Part shown: positions 25,639 through 37,769 of the stretch, one piece after another
Numbering within the stretch: the stretch's first letter is position 1
Layout of the letters: every line of letters starts with the position of its first letter
Source of the DNA: Paenibacillus flagellatus
GTDB lineage: Bacteria > Bacillota > Bacilli > Paenibacillales > NBRC-103111
Reading direction: 5' to 3'
DNA: 64,000 bases
Assembly (NCBI RefSeq): GCF_003217775.1
Contig: NZ_QJVJ01000019.1
Span: forward strand, 38,511-102,510
The notes under the pieces: model-generated
What the model was told of the DNA's origin: nothing
Seen by the model: only the letters and a program-made list of their open reading frames with translations
The model's database searches: none
Program-made: the position numbers and the translations under genes

Positions 25639-25646
<8 letters not shown>
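25311..25646 (+). CDS. ylxQ: YlxQ, L7Ae-family K-turn RNA-binding protein
   Basis: 111 aa. The L7Ae/L30e fold is visible in [40 protein letters not shown] and [15 protein letters not shown]. subtilis YlxQ binds kink-turn RNAs. It is nested between ylxR (20-nt overlap) and infB (8-nt overlap), so translation is coupled. Confidence 0.95.
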
Positions 25647-28560
<2,914 letters not shown>

Positions 28561-28566
28561 TGACGG

Positions 28567-28923
28567 ATGGCAAAAGTGCGTGTCGGCCGCGTCGGCGAGC
28601 AAATTAAAAAAGAGCTGAGCCAAATTTTGCAATCGGAGCTGAAAGATCCCCGTGTCGGTTTCATTACCGTAACGGGGGTCGAGGTGACGAACGATTTGTC
28701 CCAGGCGAAAGTGTATTTGAGCGTCCTCGGGACGGATGAGCAAAAGGAGGAGTCGCTCAAGGCGATCGCCAAGGCGACCGGATTCGTCCGGACCGAGCTC
28801 GGCAAACGGATCCGCCTGCGCAAAACGCCGGAGCTTCTGTTCCAGTTCGATACTTCGATCGAGTACGGCAGCCGGATCGATCGGCTGCTGAACCAAATCA
28901 ACGAAGGGAACGCGAACGTATGA
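28567..28923 (+). CDS. rbfA: Ribosome-binding factor A
   Basis: 118 aa. A KH-like fold with [45 protein letters not shown] split across the N-terminal half; [21 protein letters not shown] is the RbfA signature. It helps 16S rRNA 5' maturation. It begins 6 nt after infB: the ylxP gene found between them in B. subtilis is absent. Confidence 0.97.
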   Translation: MAKVRVGRVGEQIKKELSQILQSELKDPRVGFITVTGVEVTNDLSQAKVYLSVLGTDEQKEESLKAIAKATGFVRTELGKRIRLRKTPELLFQFDTSIEYGSRIDRLLNQINEGNANV

Positions 28924-29918
28924 CGAATACCCTCCGCGCTCGTCCTTACCGGGAACAATTGGCGGCCGCTCGGGCGTTCATCGAGGCGAACGATCGTTTT
29001 CTGATCGTCGCCCATGTGAATCCCGACGGCGACGCCGCCAGCTCGACGGCGGCCATGGGCTGGATGCTCGAGAAGCTCGGCAAGCGGTATACGATGATCA
29101 ACGAGGGCAAAATGCCGGACAAGTTCGGCTATTTGTGGGGGTTCGACCGGCTGCTGCGCAATGATACGCAGCGGCCGGAAGAACGCTTCGATTGCGTCAT
29201 CAGCGTCGACTGCGCCGACGAATCGCGCATCGGCACCGTGAAGGAGCTGTTTGCGGACGGCGTGCGGCTGCTCAATATCGATCATCATCCGACGAACGAT
29301 TATTTCGGCGACGTCCATCTCATTCGCGACGATGCGGCGGCTACGGTCGAAATTTTGTATGATTTGGCGTCGGAATGGAAGCTTGCGCTCGACATCGAGT
29401 TCGCTACCGCCATTTATACCGGACTGTTGACCGATACCGGGGGATTCCGCTATTCGAACACGACCCCGCGCGTCATGCAAATCGCGGCCGAGCTGCTCGC
29501 GTCCGGCGTGGAGGGACATCGGCTGGCGCAGCAGGTGCTGGAGCGGATTTCGTATTCGCATATAACCGTGCTGAAGCAAGCGCTTGCGACGCTGTCGTTT
29601 GCATTCGACCGCAAAGTAAGCTGGTTGACCGTTTCCTCGGCAGATATGCGGGCGACCGGAGCGACTTCGGACGATATGGACGGGCTCATTTTGTATCCCC
29701 GCAATATCGAAGGCGTCGAGGTCGGGCTTCTGTTCAAGCAGACGGAGGACGGGGCGGTTAAAGTCAGCTTTCGCTCCAACGGAACGGTCGATGTGGCGGC
29801 GATCGCCAAGTCGTTCGGCGGCGGCGGTCACGTTCGCGCATCGGGGTGTACGATCAAGGGCGATTTGTCCGACGTCGTCGATCAAGTCGTCAAGGAAGTA
29901 GGGCAATCATTACGATGA
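28920..29918 (+). CDS. nrnA: DHH-family bifunctional oligoribonuclease/pAp phosphatase NrnA-like
   Basis: 332 aa. DHH motifs: [29 protein letters not shown], with the DHHA1 nucleotide-binding motif [10 protein letters not shown] near the C-terminus. NrnA degrades short RNA oligomers and dephosphorylates pAp. B. subtilis keeps nrnA elsewhere; placement between rbfA and truB is common in other Firmicutes. Four-base overlaps at both ends show tight coupling. Confidence 0.93.
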   Translation: MTNTLRARPYREQLAAARAFIEANDRFLIVAHVNPDGDAASSTAAMGWMLEKLGKRYTMINEGKMPDKFGYLWGFDRLLRNDTQRPEERFDCVISVDCADESRIGTVKELFADGVRLLNIDHHPTNDYFGDVHLIRDDAAATVEILYDLASEWKLALDIEFATAIYTGLLTDTGGFRYSNTTPRVMQIAAELLASGVEGHRLAQQVLERISYSHITVLKQALATLSFAFDRKVSWLTVSSADMRATGATSDDMDGLILYPRNIEGVEVGLLFKQTEDGAVKVSFRSNGTVDVAAIAKSFGGGGHVRASGCTIKGDLSDVVDQVVKEVGQSLR

Positions 29919-30853
29919 TCTATGAAGGCGTATTGCCGGTGAACAAGCCGGCCGGCTTCACCTCGCACGACGTGGTGGCGAAAATGCGTCGCATTCTCAA
30001 GATGAAGCGGATCGGCCATACGGGGACGCTGGACCCGCAGGTAACCGGCGTTCTTCCGCTTTGCTTGGGGCGCGCCACCCGCTTCGTCGAGTACATACAA
30101 GAGCTGCCGAAGGAATACGAGGCGGAACTGACGATCGGCTATGCGACCGATACCGAGGATTGGACCGGCGAGACGGTGCAATCGCTCGAGCCGGGCTCCG
30201 TCCGGCTGGAGGAGGATCGGGTACGCGTCGCGCTCGCTTCGTTCGTGGGCACGATCGATCAGGTGCCGCCGATGTATTCCGCCGTCAAGGTCGGCGGCAA
30301 AAAGCTGTACGAGCTCGCCCGCGAAGGCAAGGAAATCGAGCGGAAGTCGCGTAAGGTCGACATTTACGAGCTGGAGCCGCTCAAGCTCGAGCTCGAGCTC
30401 GACGCCGGCTATCCGAAAATTCGTTTTCGCGTTCTGTGCTCCAAAGGAACGTATATCCGGACGCTGTGCGTCGACATCGGCAAGGCGCTCGGCTATCCGG
30501 CCGTCATGACCGACCTCGTGCGCAGCTCCACCGGATCGATTGCGCTCGACCGATGCTTGCGGATCGAGCAAATCGAGGAGCTGCACCGGCTTGGCAGGCT
30601 GCATGAGGCGATTTTGCCTGCGGATCGGCTCGTCACCCATATCCCGTCCGTCGAAATAACCGGCCGGGACGCCTTGCACGCGATGCAGGGCAAGACGATC
30701 CGCGCCGAAAGCGGTCTTCCGGCGGATGGCGGGTTGGTCCGGGTATACGACGATCAAGGAACGTTTATCGGCTTATTCCGGGCGGACTCCCGGAGCGGTA
30801 CGCTGCGTCCGGAAAAAGTGTTTGCGCAAGCCGAACCGCGGCCGGACGCTTAA
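29915..30853 (+). CDS. truB: tRNA pseudouridine(55) synthase
   Basis: 312 aa from ATG 29915, overlapping nrnA by ATGA. GVLPVNKPAGFTSHDVV and GHTGTLDPQVTGVLPLCLG contain catalytic Asp40. YPKIRFRVLCSKGTYIRTL is the second conserved core; a C-terminal PUA-like segment follows. It isomerises U55 in the T-loop of tRNAs. Confidence 0.98.
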   Translation: MIYEGVLPVNKPAGFTSHDVVAKMRRILKMKRIGHTGTLDPQVTGVLPLCLGRATRFVEYIQELPKEYEAELTIGYATDTEDWTGETVQSLEPGSVRLEEDRVRVALASFVGTIDQVPPMYSAVKVGGKKLYELAREGKEIERKSRKVDIYELEPLKLELELDAGYPKIRFRVLCSKGTYIRTLCVDIGKALGYPAVMTDLVRSSTGSIALDRCLRIEQIEELHRLGRLHEAILPADRLVTHIPSVEITGRDALHAMQGKTIRAESGLPADGGLVRVYDDQGTFIGLFRADSRSGTLRPEKVFAQAEPRPDA

Positions 30854-30872
30854 AGGTGCAGGTGATTCCTAC

Positions 30873-31835
30873 ATGAAATCCATATCGATCCATTATCCGC
30901 TCGAATTGCCGGTTCCGGGCGCTCCGGACGGCGGACAGGTGATCGCCATCGGCGATTTCGACGGCCTTCATCTCGGTCACCGGGAGGTGGTCCGGCGGGC
31001 GGTCGAATCGGCCGCCAAGCTGGGGCTTCCCGCCGCGATCATGACGTTCCATCCGCATCCGCGCGAGGTGCTGGGCCAGGACGTCTACGTCCGGCACATT
31101 ACGCCGCTGCGGGAGAAGCTGGCGCTGTTCGCAGAGCTCGGCGTCGACGTCACGTACGTCGTACGGTTCGATCCCCCGTTTTCCCGGATCAGTCCGGCCC
31201 AGTTCGTGGACGAGGTGCTCATGCCGCTTCGCGTCAACACCGTCGTCGTCGGCTTTGACTTTACGTTCGGCTATCGGGGGGAAGGCAACCCGGACGTCTT
31301 GTGCGAATTGGCGAGCGGCCGTTTCGCCGTCGAAGTGGTGCGTCCGTTCCATCTGGACGGCGTCAAGGTGAGCAGCACACTCATTCGCGATCATTTGGAG
31401 CGCGGAGGCGCCGAGAAGGTCGCGGAGCTGCTCGGCCGACCGTACCGGGTGTCGGGACGGGTCGTTCACGGAAAAGCGCGCGGCCGGCTGATCGGGTTTC
31501 CGACGGCGAATATCGAGCTGGACGAGCCGTACGTCGTCCCGGCGAACGGCGTCTACGCCGTCCGGCTGTACCGGGACGGCCGAGGCCATGCCGGCGTCAT
31601 GAATATCGGCACGAAGCCGACGTTCGAGAACGATCCGAGCAACCGGACGCTGGAGGCGCACCTGTTCGATTTTTCCGATTCGATTTACGGGGAGACGGTC
31701 CAGGTGGAGCTGATCTCGTATATTCGGCCGGAACGCAAATTCGAATCGGTAGACGAGCTGATCGCCCAAATCGGGCGAGACGCCGAGACGGCGAGACGGC
31801 TGCTGCTGCCGCAAGCGGAAAACTTCCGTTCGTAA
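30873..31835 (+). CDS. ribF: Bifunctional riboflavin kinase/FAD synthetase
   Basis: 320 aa from ATG 30873 (RBS aggtgcaggtg). N-terminal nucleotidyltransferase: AIGDFDGLHLGHREVV and MTFHPHPREVL, then SSTLIRDHLERGGAE. C-terminal flavokinase: VVHGKARGRLIGFPTANIEL, with GVYAVRLY and NIGTKPTF. It converts riboflavin to FMN and FAD. Locus equals B. subtilis ribC. Confidence 0.97.
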   Translation: MKSISIHYPLELPVPGAPDGGQVIAIGDFDGLHLGHREVVRRAVESAAKLGLPAAIMTFHPHPREVLGQDVYVRHITPLREKLALFAELGVDVTYVVRFDPPFSRISPAQFVDEVLMPLRVNTVVVGFDFTFGYRGEGNPDVLCELASGRFAVEVVRPFHLDGVKVSSTLIRDHLERGGAEKVAELLGRPYRVSGRVVHGKARGRLIGFPTANIELDEPYVVPANGVYAVRLYRDGRGHAGVMNIGTKPTFENDPSNRTLEAHLFDFSDSIYGETVQVELISYIRPERKFESVDELIAQIGRDAETARRLLLPQAENFRS

Positions 31836-31844
31836 GACGCGGAG

Positions 31845-31874
31845 TTTACACGGCGTCTGCCGTTGTGGTATACT
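31845..31874 (+). promoter_or_regulatory. Sigma-A promoter for rpsO
   Basis: TTTACA (31845-31850), 18 nt, TATACT (31869-31874) with TGG extension. It leaves a leader of about 115 nt, in which S15 autoregulatory structures are known in other bacteria. Confidence 0.75.
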
Positions 31875-31997
31875 TAGCTTCGTTGCTCGAACGCGAACGT
31901 GCGCGGCAACGGCATGAACCTTGGCTCGGTGGTGCGATCTCACCGTCGACTTTCTGGGCTAACGGCGATTATGAACAAGAATAGGGAGGTGAACAGG

Positions 31998-32267
31998 ATG
32001 GCATTGACGCAAGAACGCAAAAACCAACTGATCCAGGATTACAAGAAACATGAATCCGATACGGGATCTCCGGAAGTGCAAGTCGCTATCCTTACGGAAA
32101 ACATCGTGAACTTGACCAACCACCTGCGTACGCACAAGAAAGATCATCACTCGCGTCGCGGTTTGTTGAAAATGGTCGGTCAACGCCGCAAGCTGCTGGC
32201 TTACTTGAAGAACAAAGACGTCAGCCGCTACAGCGCATTGATCGAGCGTCTCGGACTCCGCCGATAA
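31998..32267 (+). CDS. rpsO: 30S ribosomal protein S15
   Basis: 89 aa, the exact usual length. ATG 31998 with RBS agggaggtg. [19 protein letters not shown] and [19 protein letters not shown] are S15 signatures. It binds 16S rRNA helices 20-22 early in assembly. Confidence 0.99.
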   Translation: MALTQERKNQLIQDYKKHESDTGSPEVQVAILTENIVNLTNHLRTHKKDHHSRRGLLKMVGQRRKLLAYLKNKDVSRYSALIERLGLRR

Positions 32268-32280
32268 TGTGTTTCGGACA

Positions 32281-32318
32281 AAAACAACCTGCCGGCCTTG
32301 CCGCGCGGTTGTTTTTTT
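32281..32318 (+). terminator. rpsO terminator
   Basis: AAAACAACC (32281-32289) with GGTTGTTTT (32307-32315) and a long T run. Confidence 0.88.
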
Positions 32319-32398
32319 CTTGGAAAGAAGGAAATACTAGTCCCTATGCAGAATAGGATACTCGCTACCAAAACTTACATACGAGCAGGAGGGAGTAC

Positions 32399-34507
32399 AT
32401 GGTAAAGCAGGTAAGCATGGATCTTGGAGGCCGTCCGCTGACGCTGGAAACGGGCCGGTTGGCCAAGCAGGCGAACGGAGCCGTCCTGGTCCGTTACGGC
32501 GAGACCGCCGTGCTTTGTACGGTAACCGCTTCAAGCGAGCCGAAAGACCTCGATTTTTTCCCGTTGACGGTCAACTATGAGGAAAGGCTGTACGCCGTAG
32601 GGAAAATTCCGGGAGGATTCATCAAGCGGGAAGGCCGGCCGAGCGAGAAGGCGATCTTGGCGGGACGTTTGACCGACCGTACGATTCGTCCGTTGTTCGC
32701 CGAAGGGTTCCGCAACGACGTCCAAATCGTGGCGATGGTGATGAGCGTCGATCAGGATTGCTCGCCGGAAATCGCGGCGATGATCGGAACGTCCGCCGCC
32801 TTGACCGTATCCGACGTGCCGTTCAACGGTCCGATCGGGGGCGTCATCGTCGGCCGTATCGACGGCCAATTCATCATCAACCCGAACGACGAGCAGGAGA
32901 AGGCAAGCGACATGTACGTCGTCGTCGCCGGTACGAAGGACGCCATCATGATGGTGGAGGCGGAAGCGAACGAAGTGCCGGAGCAGGACATCCTTGAAGC
33001 GATCATGTTCGGCCACGAGGAGATCAAAAAAATCGTAGCCGTTCAGGAGCAGTTCGCGGCCGACGCCGGCAAGCCGAAGATGGAAGTGAAGCTGCACGCC
33101 GTGGACGCGCAGGTGAATGCGGATGTGCGCGCTTACGCGAGCGACCGGCTGGTGGAAGCGATCAAAATTCCGGAGAAGCACGCCCGCCAGGACGCGATCG
33201 ACGCGATCAACGCCGAGACGGTGGACCATTTCTCGCAAGCGTACGCCGAATCGCCGGAGAAGCTGAAGGACGTCAAGGAAGTGCTGTACGATATCGTGAA
33301 AGAAGAAGTGCGTCGTCTCATTACGCACGATAAAGTGCGGCCGGACGGACGCGGGCTGGACGAAATTCGTCCGATCGAGTGCGATACGGCGCTTCTGCCT
33401 CGCACGCACGGCTCCGGCTTGTTCACCCGCGGTCAGACGCAGGCGCTTAGCGTTTGTACGCTCGGAGCGCTCGGCGACGTGCAAATTTTGGACGGCTTGG
33501 ACTTGGAAGAATCGAAACGGTTCATGCACCATTACAACTTCCCGCCGTTCAGCGTAGGGGAAGCGAGACCGCTTCGCGCACCGGGCCGCCGCGAAATCGG
33601 ACACGGCGCATTGGGCGAGCGCGCGCTTGCCAAAGTGCTTCCGCCGGAATCCGAATTCCCGTATACGATTCGTCTCGTATCCGAGGTGCTCGAATCGAAC
33701 GGCTCGACGTCGCAGGCGAGCATTTGCGCCAGCACCTTGGCGATGATGGACGCGGGCGTGCCGATCAAGGCTCCGGTAGCGGGCGTCGCGATGGGCTTGA
33801 TCAAGGACGGCGATCATTTCTCGATTTTGACCGACATTCAAGGGATGGAAGACCATCTCGGCGATATGGACTTCAAGGTGGCCGGAACGGCTGCGGGCGT
33901 CACCGCAATCCAGATGGACATCAAGATCGACGGGATCGATCGGGCGATTTTGGACCAAGCGCTTGCGCAAGCGAAGGAAGGCCGGATGTTCATTTTGGGC
34001 AAAATGCTCGAAGCGATCAAGGAGCCGAGAAAGAGCTTGTCTCCGTACGCGCCGAAAATCGTCATCATGCACATCAATCCGGACAAAATCCGCGAGGTTA
34101 TCGGTGCAGGCGGCAAAATCATCAACAAGATCATCGAGGAGACGGGCGTCAAAATCGATATCGAGCAGGACGGAACCGTATTTATCGCTTCTTCGAATGC
34201 CGAAATGAACGAGAAGGCGAAGTCGATCATCGAAGGCATCGTCCGCGAAGTCGTCGTCGGCGAAACGTATCTCGGCACCGTCAGACGGATCGAGAAGTTC
34301 GGCGCATTCGTCGAAATTTTGCCGGGCAAAGACGGACTCGTCCACATTTCGCAGCTGTCGACCGAACGGGTTGCCAAAGTCGAGGACGTCGTGAAGATCG
34401 GCGATCAAATTACCGTTAAGGTAACCGAGATCGACAACCAAGGCCGCGTCAATTTGTCGCGCAAGGCGACGTTGACTCCTCCTCCGCAAGTTCCCGCCCA
34501 AAGCTAA
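32399..34507 (+). CDS. pnp: Polyribonucleotide nucleotidyltransferase (PNPase)
   Basis: 702 aa from ATG 32399 (RBS aggaggga). Two RNase PH domains: [21 protein letters not shown], and a second with [15 protein letters not shown] and [14 protein letters not shown] (catalytic region). KH domain [20 protein letters not shown], then S1 domain [20 protein letters not shown]. It performs 3'-5' phosphorolytic RNA decay. Same position as B. subtilis pnpA. Confidence 0.98.
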   Translation: MVKQVSMDLGGRPLTLETGRLAKQANGAVLVRYGETAVLCTVTASSEPKDLDFFPLTVNYEERLYAVGKIPGGFIKREGRPSEKAILAGRLTDRTIRPLFAEGFRNDVQIVAMVMSVDQDCSPEIAAMIGTSAALTVSDVPFNGPIGGVIVGRIDGQFIINPNDEQEKASDMYVVVAGTKDAIMMVEAEANEVPEQDILEAIMFGHEEIKKIVAVQEQFAADAGKPKMEVKLHAVDAQVNADVRAYASDRLVEAIKIPEKHARQDAIDAINAETVDHFSQAYAESPEKLKDVKEVLYDIVKEEVRRLITHDKVRPDGRGLDEIRPIECDTALLPRTHGSGLFTRGQTQALSVCTLGALGDVQILDGLDLEESKRFMHHYNFPPFSVGEARPLRAPGRREIGHGALGERALAKVLPPESEFPYTIRLVSEVLESNGSTSQASICASTLAMMDAGVPIKAPVAGVAMGLIKDGDHFSILTDIQGMEDHLGDMDFKVAGTAAGVTAIQMDIKIDGIDRAILDQALAQAKEGRMFILGKMLEAIKEPRKSLSPYAPKIVIMHINPDKIREVIGAGGKIINKIIEETGVKIDIEQDGTVFIASSNAEMNEKAKSIIEGIVREVVVGETYLGTVRRIEKFGAFVEILPGKDGLVHISQLSTERVAKVEDVVKIGDQITVKVTEIDNQGRVNLSRKATLTPPPQVPAQS

Positions 34508-34538
34508 AACGCAACGAACCAATCGCATAGCGTTAAAC

Positions 34539-34569
34539 AAAGAGCCAGAGCCAGTCTGTCTCTTTTTTT
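34539..34569 (+). terminator. pnp terminator
   Basis: AAAGAG (34539-34544) with CTCTTT (34560-34565), inner AGA/TCT, followed by T run. Confidence 0.75.
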
Positions 34570-34677
34570 ATTTTCCGGTTCATCCCCGAAGTTTGCTCCG
34601 GCCACATGAGGATGGGACATATCTCCGGGTTGTCCGTCATAGGATGGTACAAACTGTGACGGATCGGGGTATGGACC

Positions 34678-35712
34678 ATGAACAGAAAAAAATGGCTCCT
34701 CTTGGGCGGGGCTTTCGGCTTCGTCGCTTGGGGCTTGTATCATTCCGACGATATGGACGCGTTCGTCCGATCGCTCGATCGCCAATCGGGGACCGCTTAT
34801 CGGTATATGCAGCCGGGGGACGGCTTCGACGCGAGCTCGAGGGCGGCTTCTTCGCCGCTCAGCGGGGAGCGGCTGCTGTTCGCGATCAAGGAAGAGGCCG
34901 AGAAGCGGAGGGTGGCGCCGATCGACGCCAAGCTGGATCGCGTATGGAAGGCGATACCGGGCTACAACGGCCTCGAGGTGGATGTCGAGAAAACATGGAA
35001 GCTGGCCCAGCAGCGAAGTGCCGGGAGCGACATCCCGTTTGTCTACACGGAAGTGTCTCCGGCGGTACGATTGGAAGATTTGGGCGCCCATCCGATCTAC
35101 AAAGGAAACCCGAACAAGCCGATGGTCGCGCTCATGATCAATGTGGCTTGGGGCAACGAGTTTATCGGTCCGATGCTGGACGTGCTGGATAAAGAAAACG
35201 TGCGCGCGACGTTTTTCTTCGACGGCTCCTGGCTGAGCAAAAACATTGAAACGGCCGCCGTCATTCGGGACAAGGGTCACGAAATGTCCAACCACGCTTA
35301 TTCGCATAAAGACATGAGCAAGCTCGGCCGGGAGGACACGATTCGGGAAATTACGAAAACGCAGCAGCTGCTGAAGGAGAAGCTGGGCGTCGACAACGTC
35401 CTGTTCGCGCCGCCATCCGGAGATTTTAGCGATTTGACGGTCAAGGTCGCACATGAGCTGAAGCTGAAAACGATCCTATGGACGTTGGATACGGTCGATT
35501 GGATGAAGCCGTCCTCCGATTCGATCGTCAAAAAAATATCGTCCCGCGTCGAACCGGGCACGATGATCTTGATGCATCCGACGGCTTCCTCGTCGGGGGC
35601 GCTCGAAGGCATGATCCGCGCGATCAAGCGGAAGGGGCTCGTGCTCGGGACCGTATCCGAATTAATATCCCCGAATCGGGTTCCGAAGGTTGAGCCGGAC
35701 TCCAATATTTGA
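34678..35712 (+). CDS. ylxY: YlxY-like polysaccharide deacetylase family protein
   Basis: 344 aa from ATG 34678. N-terminal signal anchor (KKWLLLGGAFGFVAWGLY), a helical stretch, then a NodB fold (about 135-330): strand motif VALMINVAWGNEF replaces the canonical TFDDG, so both acidic residues of motif 1 are missing; motif 2 GHEMSNHAYSHKDM keeps the metal histidines; motif 3 is FAPPSGDFS. I recall the YlxY subgroup sharing this change, so activity may be altered or absent. It fits an export-dependent sporulation envelope role by synteny with pnp-ylxY-mlpA. Confidence 0.88.
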   Translation: MNRKKWLLLGGAFGFVAWGLYHSDDMDAFVRSLDRQSGTAYRYMQPGDGFDASSRAASSPLSGERLLFAIKEEAEKRRVAPIDAKLDRVWKAIPGYNGLEVDVEKTWKLAQQRSAGSDIPFVYTEVSPAVRLEDLGAHPIYKGNPNKPMVALMINVAWGNEFIGPMLDVLDKENVRATFFFDGSWLSKNIETAAVIRDKGHEMSNHAYSHKDMSKLGREDTIREITKTQQLLKEKLGVDNVLFAPPSGDFSDLTVKVAHELKLKTILWTLDTVDWMKPSSDSIVKKISSRVEPGTMILMHPTASSSGALEGMIRAIKRKGLVLGTVSELISPNRVPKVEPDSNI

Positions 35713-35714
35713 TA

Positions 35715-35747
35715 ATATCATGAGAGTACGTGAGACTCTCATGATAT
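35715..35747 (+). repeat. Perfect 13-bp hairpin (1 of 3) between ylxY and mlpA
   Basis: ATATCATGAGAGT (35715-35727), 7-nt loop, exact complement at 35735-35747. It starts two bases after the ylxY stop; no T tract. Confidence 0.75.
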
Positions 35748-35750
35748 GGC

Positions 35751-35813
35751 AACAATATCTACCGCTAAAACGCGGTCGGACTTCCCGGAATTACTTCGAT
35801 TTCGGATATTGTT
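35751..35813 (+). repeat. Branched inverted repeat (2 of 3)
   Basis: AACAATATC (35751-35759) pairs with GATATTGTT (35805-35813), enclosing ACCGC/GCGGT (35761-35765, 35772-35776) and a small TTCC/GGAA element. Confidence 0.6.
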
Positions 35814-35814
35814 A

Positions 35815-35850
35815 CAATATCAGTAAGAACGAAAGTGCTTACTGATATTG
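35815..35850 (+). repeat. Perfect 13-bp hairpin (3 of 3)
   Basis: CAATATCAGTAAG (35815-35827), 10-nt loop, exact complement at 35838-35850. It shares the AATATC edge with the other two structures. Confidence 0.75.
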
Positions 35851-35944
35851 CGTCCGTTCCAACCATTAAAGGGCGGTCCGGCTTCGCCGCCGGAGCGGGA
35901 AGTGGCCGAATATCATCGTTTCCAATCTAAGGGGGAGCCCCATC

Positions 35945-37204
35945 TTGATCAAACAAACGCTCAGCAACGGATTGCGAGTCGTCATGGAACAAATCCCGAC
36001 GTACCGCTCCGTTTCTTTCGGAATATGGGTGAAGACCGGTTCCCGGTACGAAAGCGCCGCGAACAACGGCATTTCGCACTTCATCGAGCATATGCTCTTC
36101 AAAGGAACGGAACGGCATACGGCCAAGGATATCGCCGAAATTTTCGACGGCATCGGCGGTAACGTGAATGCGTTCACCGCAAAGGAATATACGTGCTATT
36201 ACGCGAAGGTGCTCGACCAGCATTTGCCGATCGCGGTCGACGTCCTCTCCGACATGTTCTTCAACTCGAAGCTCGACCAGGAGGAGCTCGATAAAGAACG
36301 CAACGTCATTCTCGAGGAAATCTCGATGTACGACGATACGCCGGACGATCTCGTGCATGACCTGATCGCGAAGGCGGCGTATAACGACCATGCGCTCGGC
36401 TACTCGATTCTCGGCACCGAGACCAACTTGCGCGCCATGCAGCCGGATACGCTGCGCGCTTACATGGCCGACCATTATACGGTCCCGAATACGGTCATCG
36501 GGATGGCCGGCAATATCGACGACAGCGTGATGGAGCTGGTGGAACGTCATTTCGGCTCGTTCGCCAACGCCGGCGCCGCACCTGAATTGACCGCCCCGCA
36601 ATTCGCCGGGGAAGCGCTGTTCCATTCGAAAAAAACGGAGCAAAACCATATTTGCTTGGCACTGCCGGGCTGTTCGCTGCACGACCCGATGCTGTACCCG
36701 ATGATATTGCTGAACAACATGATCGGCGGGGGAATGAGCTCGTATTTGTTCCAGGAAATTCGCGAGAAGCGGGGGCTTGCCTACTCCGTATACTCGTATC
36801 ATACCGCCCATATCGACAGCGGCATGTTTACGATCTACATGGGGACCGCTCCGAAGCAGACGCAGGACGTGCTCGACGTAACGATGGAAGTGCTGCAAAG
36901 CGTAACCGAACGCGGGCTGTCCGAGGAGGAGCTGCATAAAGGCAAGGAACAGCTGAAAGGGAGCTTCATTCTGAGTCTGGAAAGCACGAGCAGCCGGATG
37001 AACCGGCTCGGCAAAAACGAGCTGATGCTCGGCAAGCATTACACGCTCGACGAAATATTGAACCGGATCGACTCGGTGTCCCAAGAAGACATCCGGACGC
37101 TCATCCGCTCGCTGTTCGCCCAACCGTTCGCCACGGCGATGGTCGGCAAGTCGGACAAAGCGATGCAATCGTTCAGGAGGGATTCCCTTGTCGTTCCAAG
37201 TTAA
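35945..37204 (+). CDS. mlpA: M16 family zinc protease MlpA
   Basis: 419 aa from TTG 35945 (RBS aagggggag). Zinc motif HFIEH: His45, Glu48, His49, with the distal Glu expected in the ERNVILEEISMYDD region. Two M16 halves. B. subtilis MlpA is linked to regulation of extracellular protease expression. It overlaps dut by 17 nt. Confidence 0.95.
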   Translation: MIKQTLSNGLRVVMEQIPTYRSVSFGIWVKTGSRYESAANNGISHFIEHMLFKGTERHTAKDIAEIFDGIGGNVNAFTAKEYTCYYAKVLDQHLPIAVDVLSDMFFNSKLDQEELDKERNVILEEISMYDDTPDDLVHDLIAKAAYNDHALGYSILGTETNLRAMQPDTLRAYMADHYTVPNTVIGMAGNIDDSVMELVERHFGSFANAGAAPELTAPQFAGEALFHSKKTEQNHICLALPGCSLHDPMLYPMILLNNMIGGGMSSYLFQEIREKRGLAYSVYSYHTAHIDSGMFTIYMGTAPKQTQDVLDVTMEVLQSVTERGLSEEELHKGKEQLKGSFILSLESTSSRMNRLGKNELMLGKHYTLDEILNRIDSVSQEDIRTLIRSLFAQPFATAMVGKSDKAMQSFRRDSLVVPS

Positions 37205-37637
37205 AGTGAAGCGGATGCCCGGCTGCGAAGACGTGCAGCTCCCGCAAAAAATGTCCGAACTCGCCAGCGGCTTCGATTTATATGCCGCGGTGACCGAGCC
37301 CGTCACGCTGCAGCCCGGGGAACGAACGCTCATCCCGACCGGCATCGCGATCGCCATGCCGCCGGAGCTCGAAGCGCAAATCCGACCGCGCAGCGGCCTC
37401 GCGTTCAAGCACGGCATTACGTGCCTGAATACGCCGGGAACGATCGACGCCGATTACCGCGGAGAGATCAAGGTGCTGTTGATCAACTTGGGGCAGGCGC
37501 CTTTCACGTTCGAACGGAACGAGAGGATCGCGCAGATGGTGTTCCAAATCGTTCCGCAGGTGGCACTCGAGCCGGTCGACGAGCTTGATGATACGGTCCG
37601 CGGAGCGGGTGGCTTCGGCCATTCCGGTACGAAGTGA
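37188..37637 (+). CDS. dut: dUTP diphosphatase (trimeric dUTPase)
   Basis: 149 aa from TTG 37188 with AGGAGG at 37175-37180. All five dUTPase motifs are visible: ASGFDLYA, RPRSGLA, GTIDADYRGEI, RIAQMVF, RGAGGFGHSG. It removes dUTP to keep uracil out of DNA and supplies dUMP. B. subtilis has ymxH at this place instead; here it is coupled to mlpA. Confidence 0.97.
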   Translation: MSFQVKVKRMPGCEDVQLPQKMSELASGFDLYAAVTEPVTLQPGERTLIPTGIAIAMPPELEAQIRPRSGLAFKHGITCLNTPGTIDADYRGEIKVLLINLGQAPFTFERNERIAQMVFQIVPQVALEPVDELDDTVRGAGGFGHSGTK

Positions 37638-37660
37638 TGCCCTTATGGGCTAAGACCAAG

Positions 37661-37696
37661 AATCGCTTTTCCTGAACCAGGAAAGGCGATTTTTTT
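37661..37696 (+). terminator. dut terminator
   Basis: AATCGC..TTTCCTG / CAGGAAA..GCGATT stem (37661-37691) with loop aac and seven T. Confidence 0.88.
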
Positions 37697-37769
37697 GTAT
37701 GTTTATCGATCGGCAAACCGTTTCTTCCATATAGATAGCGACACTACCCTTTCGCCGGAGGTTGATACG

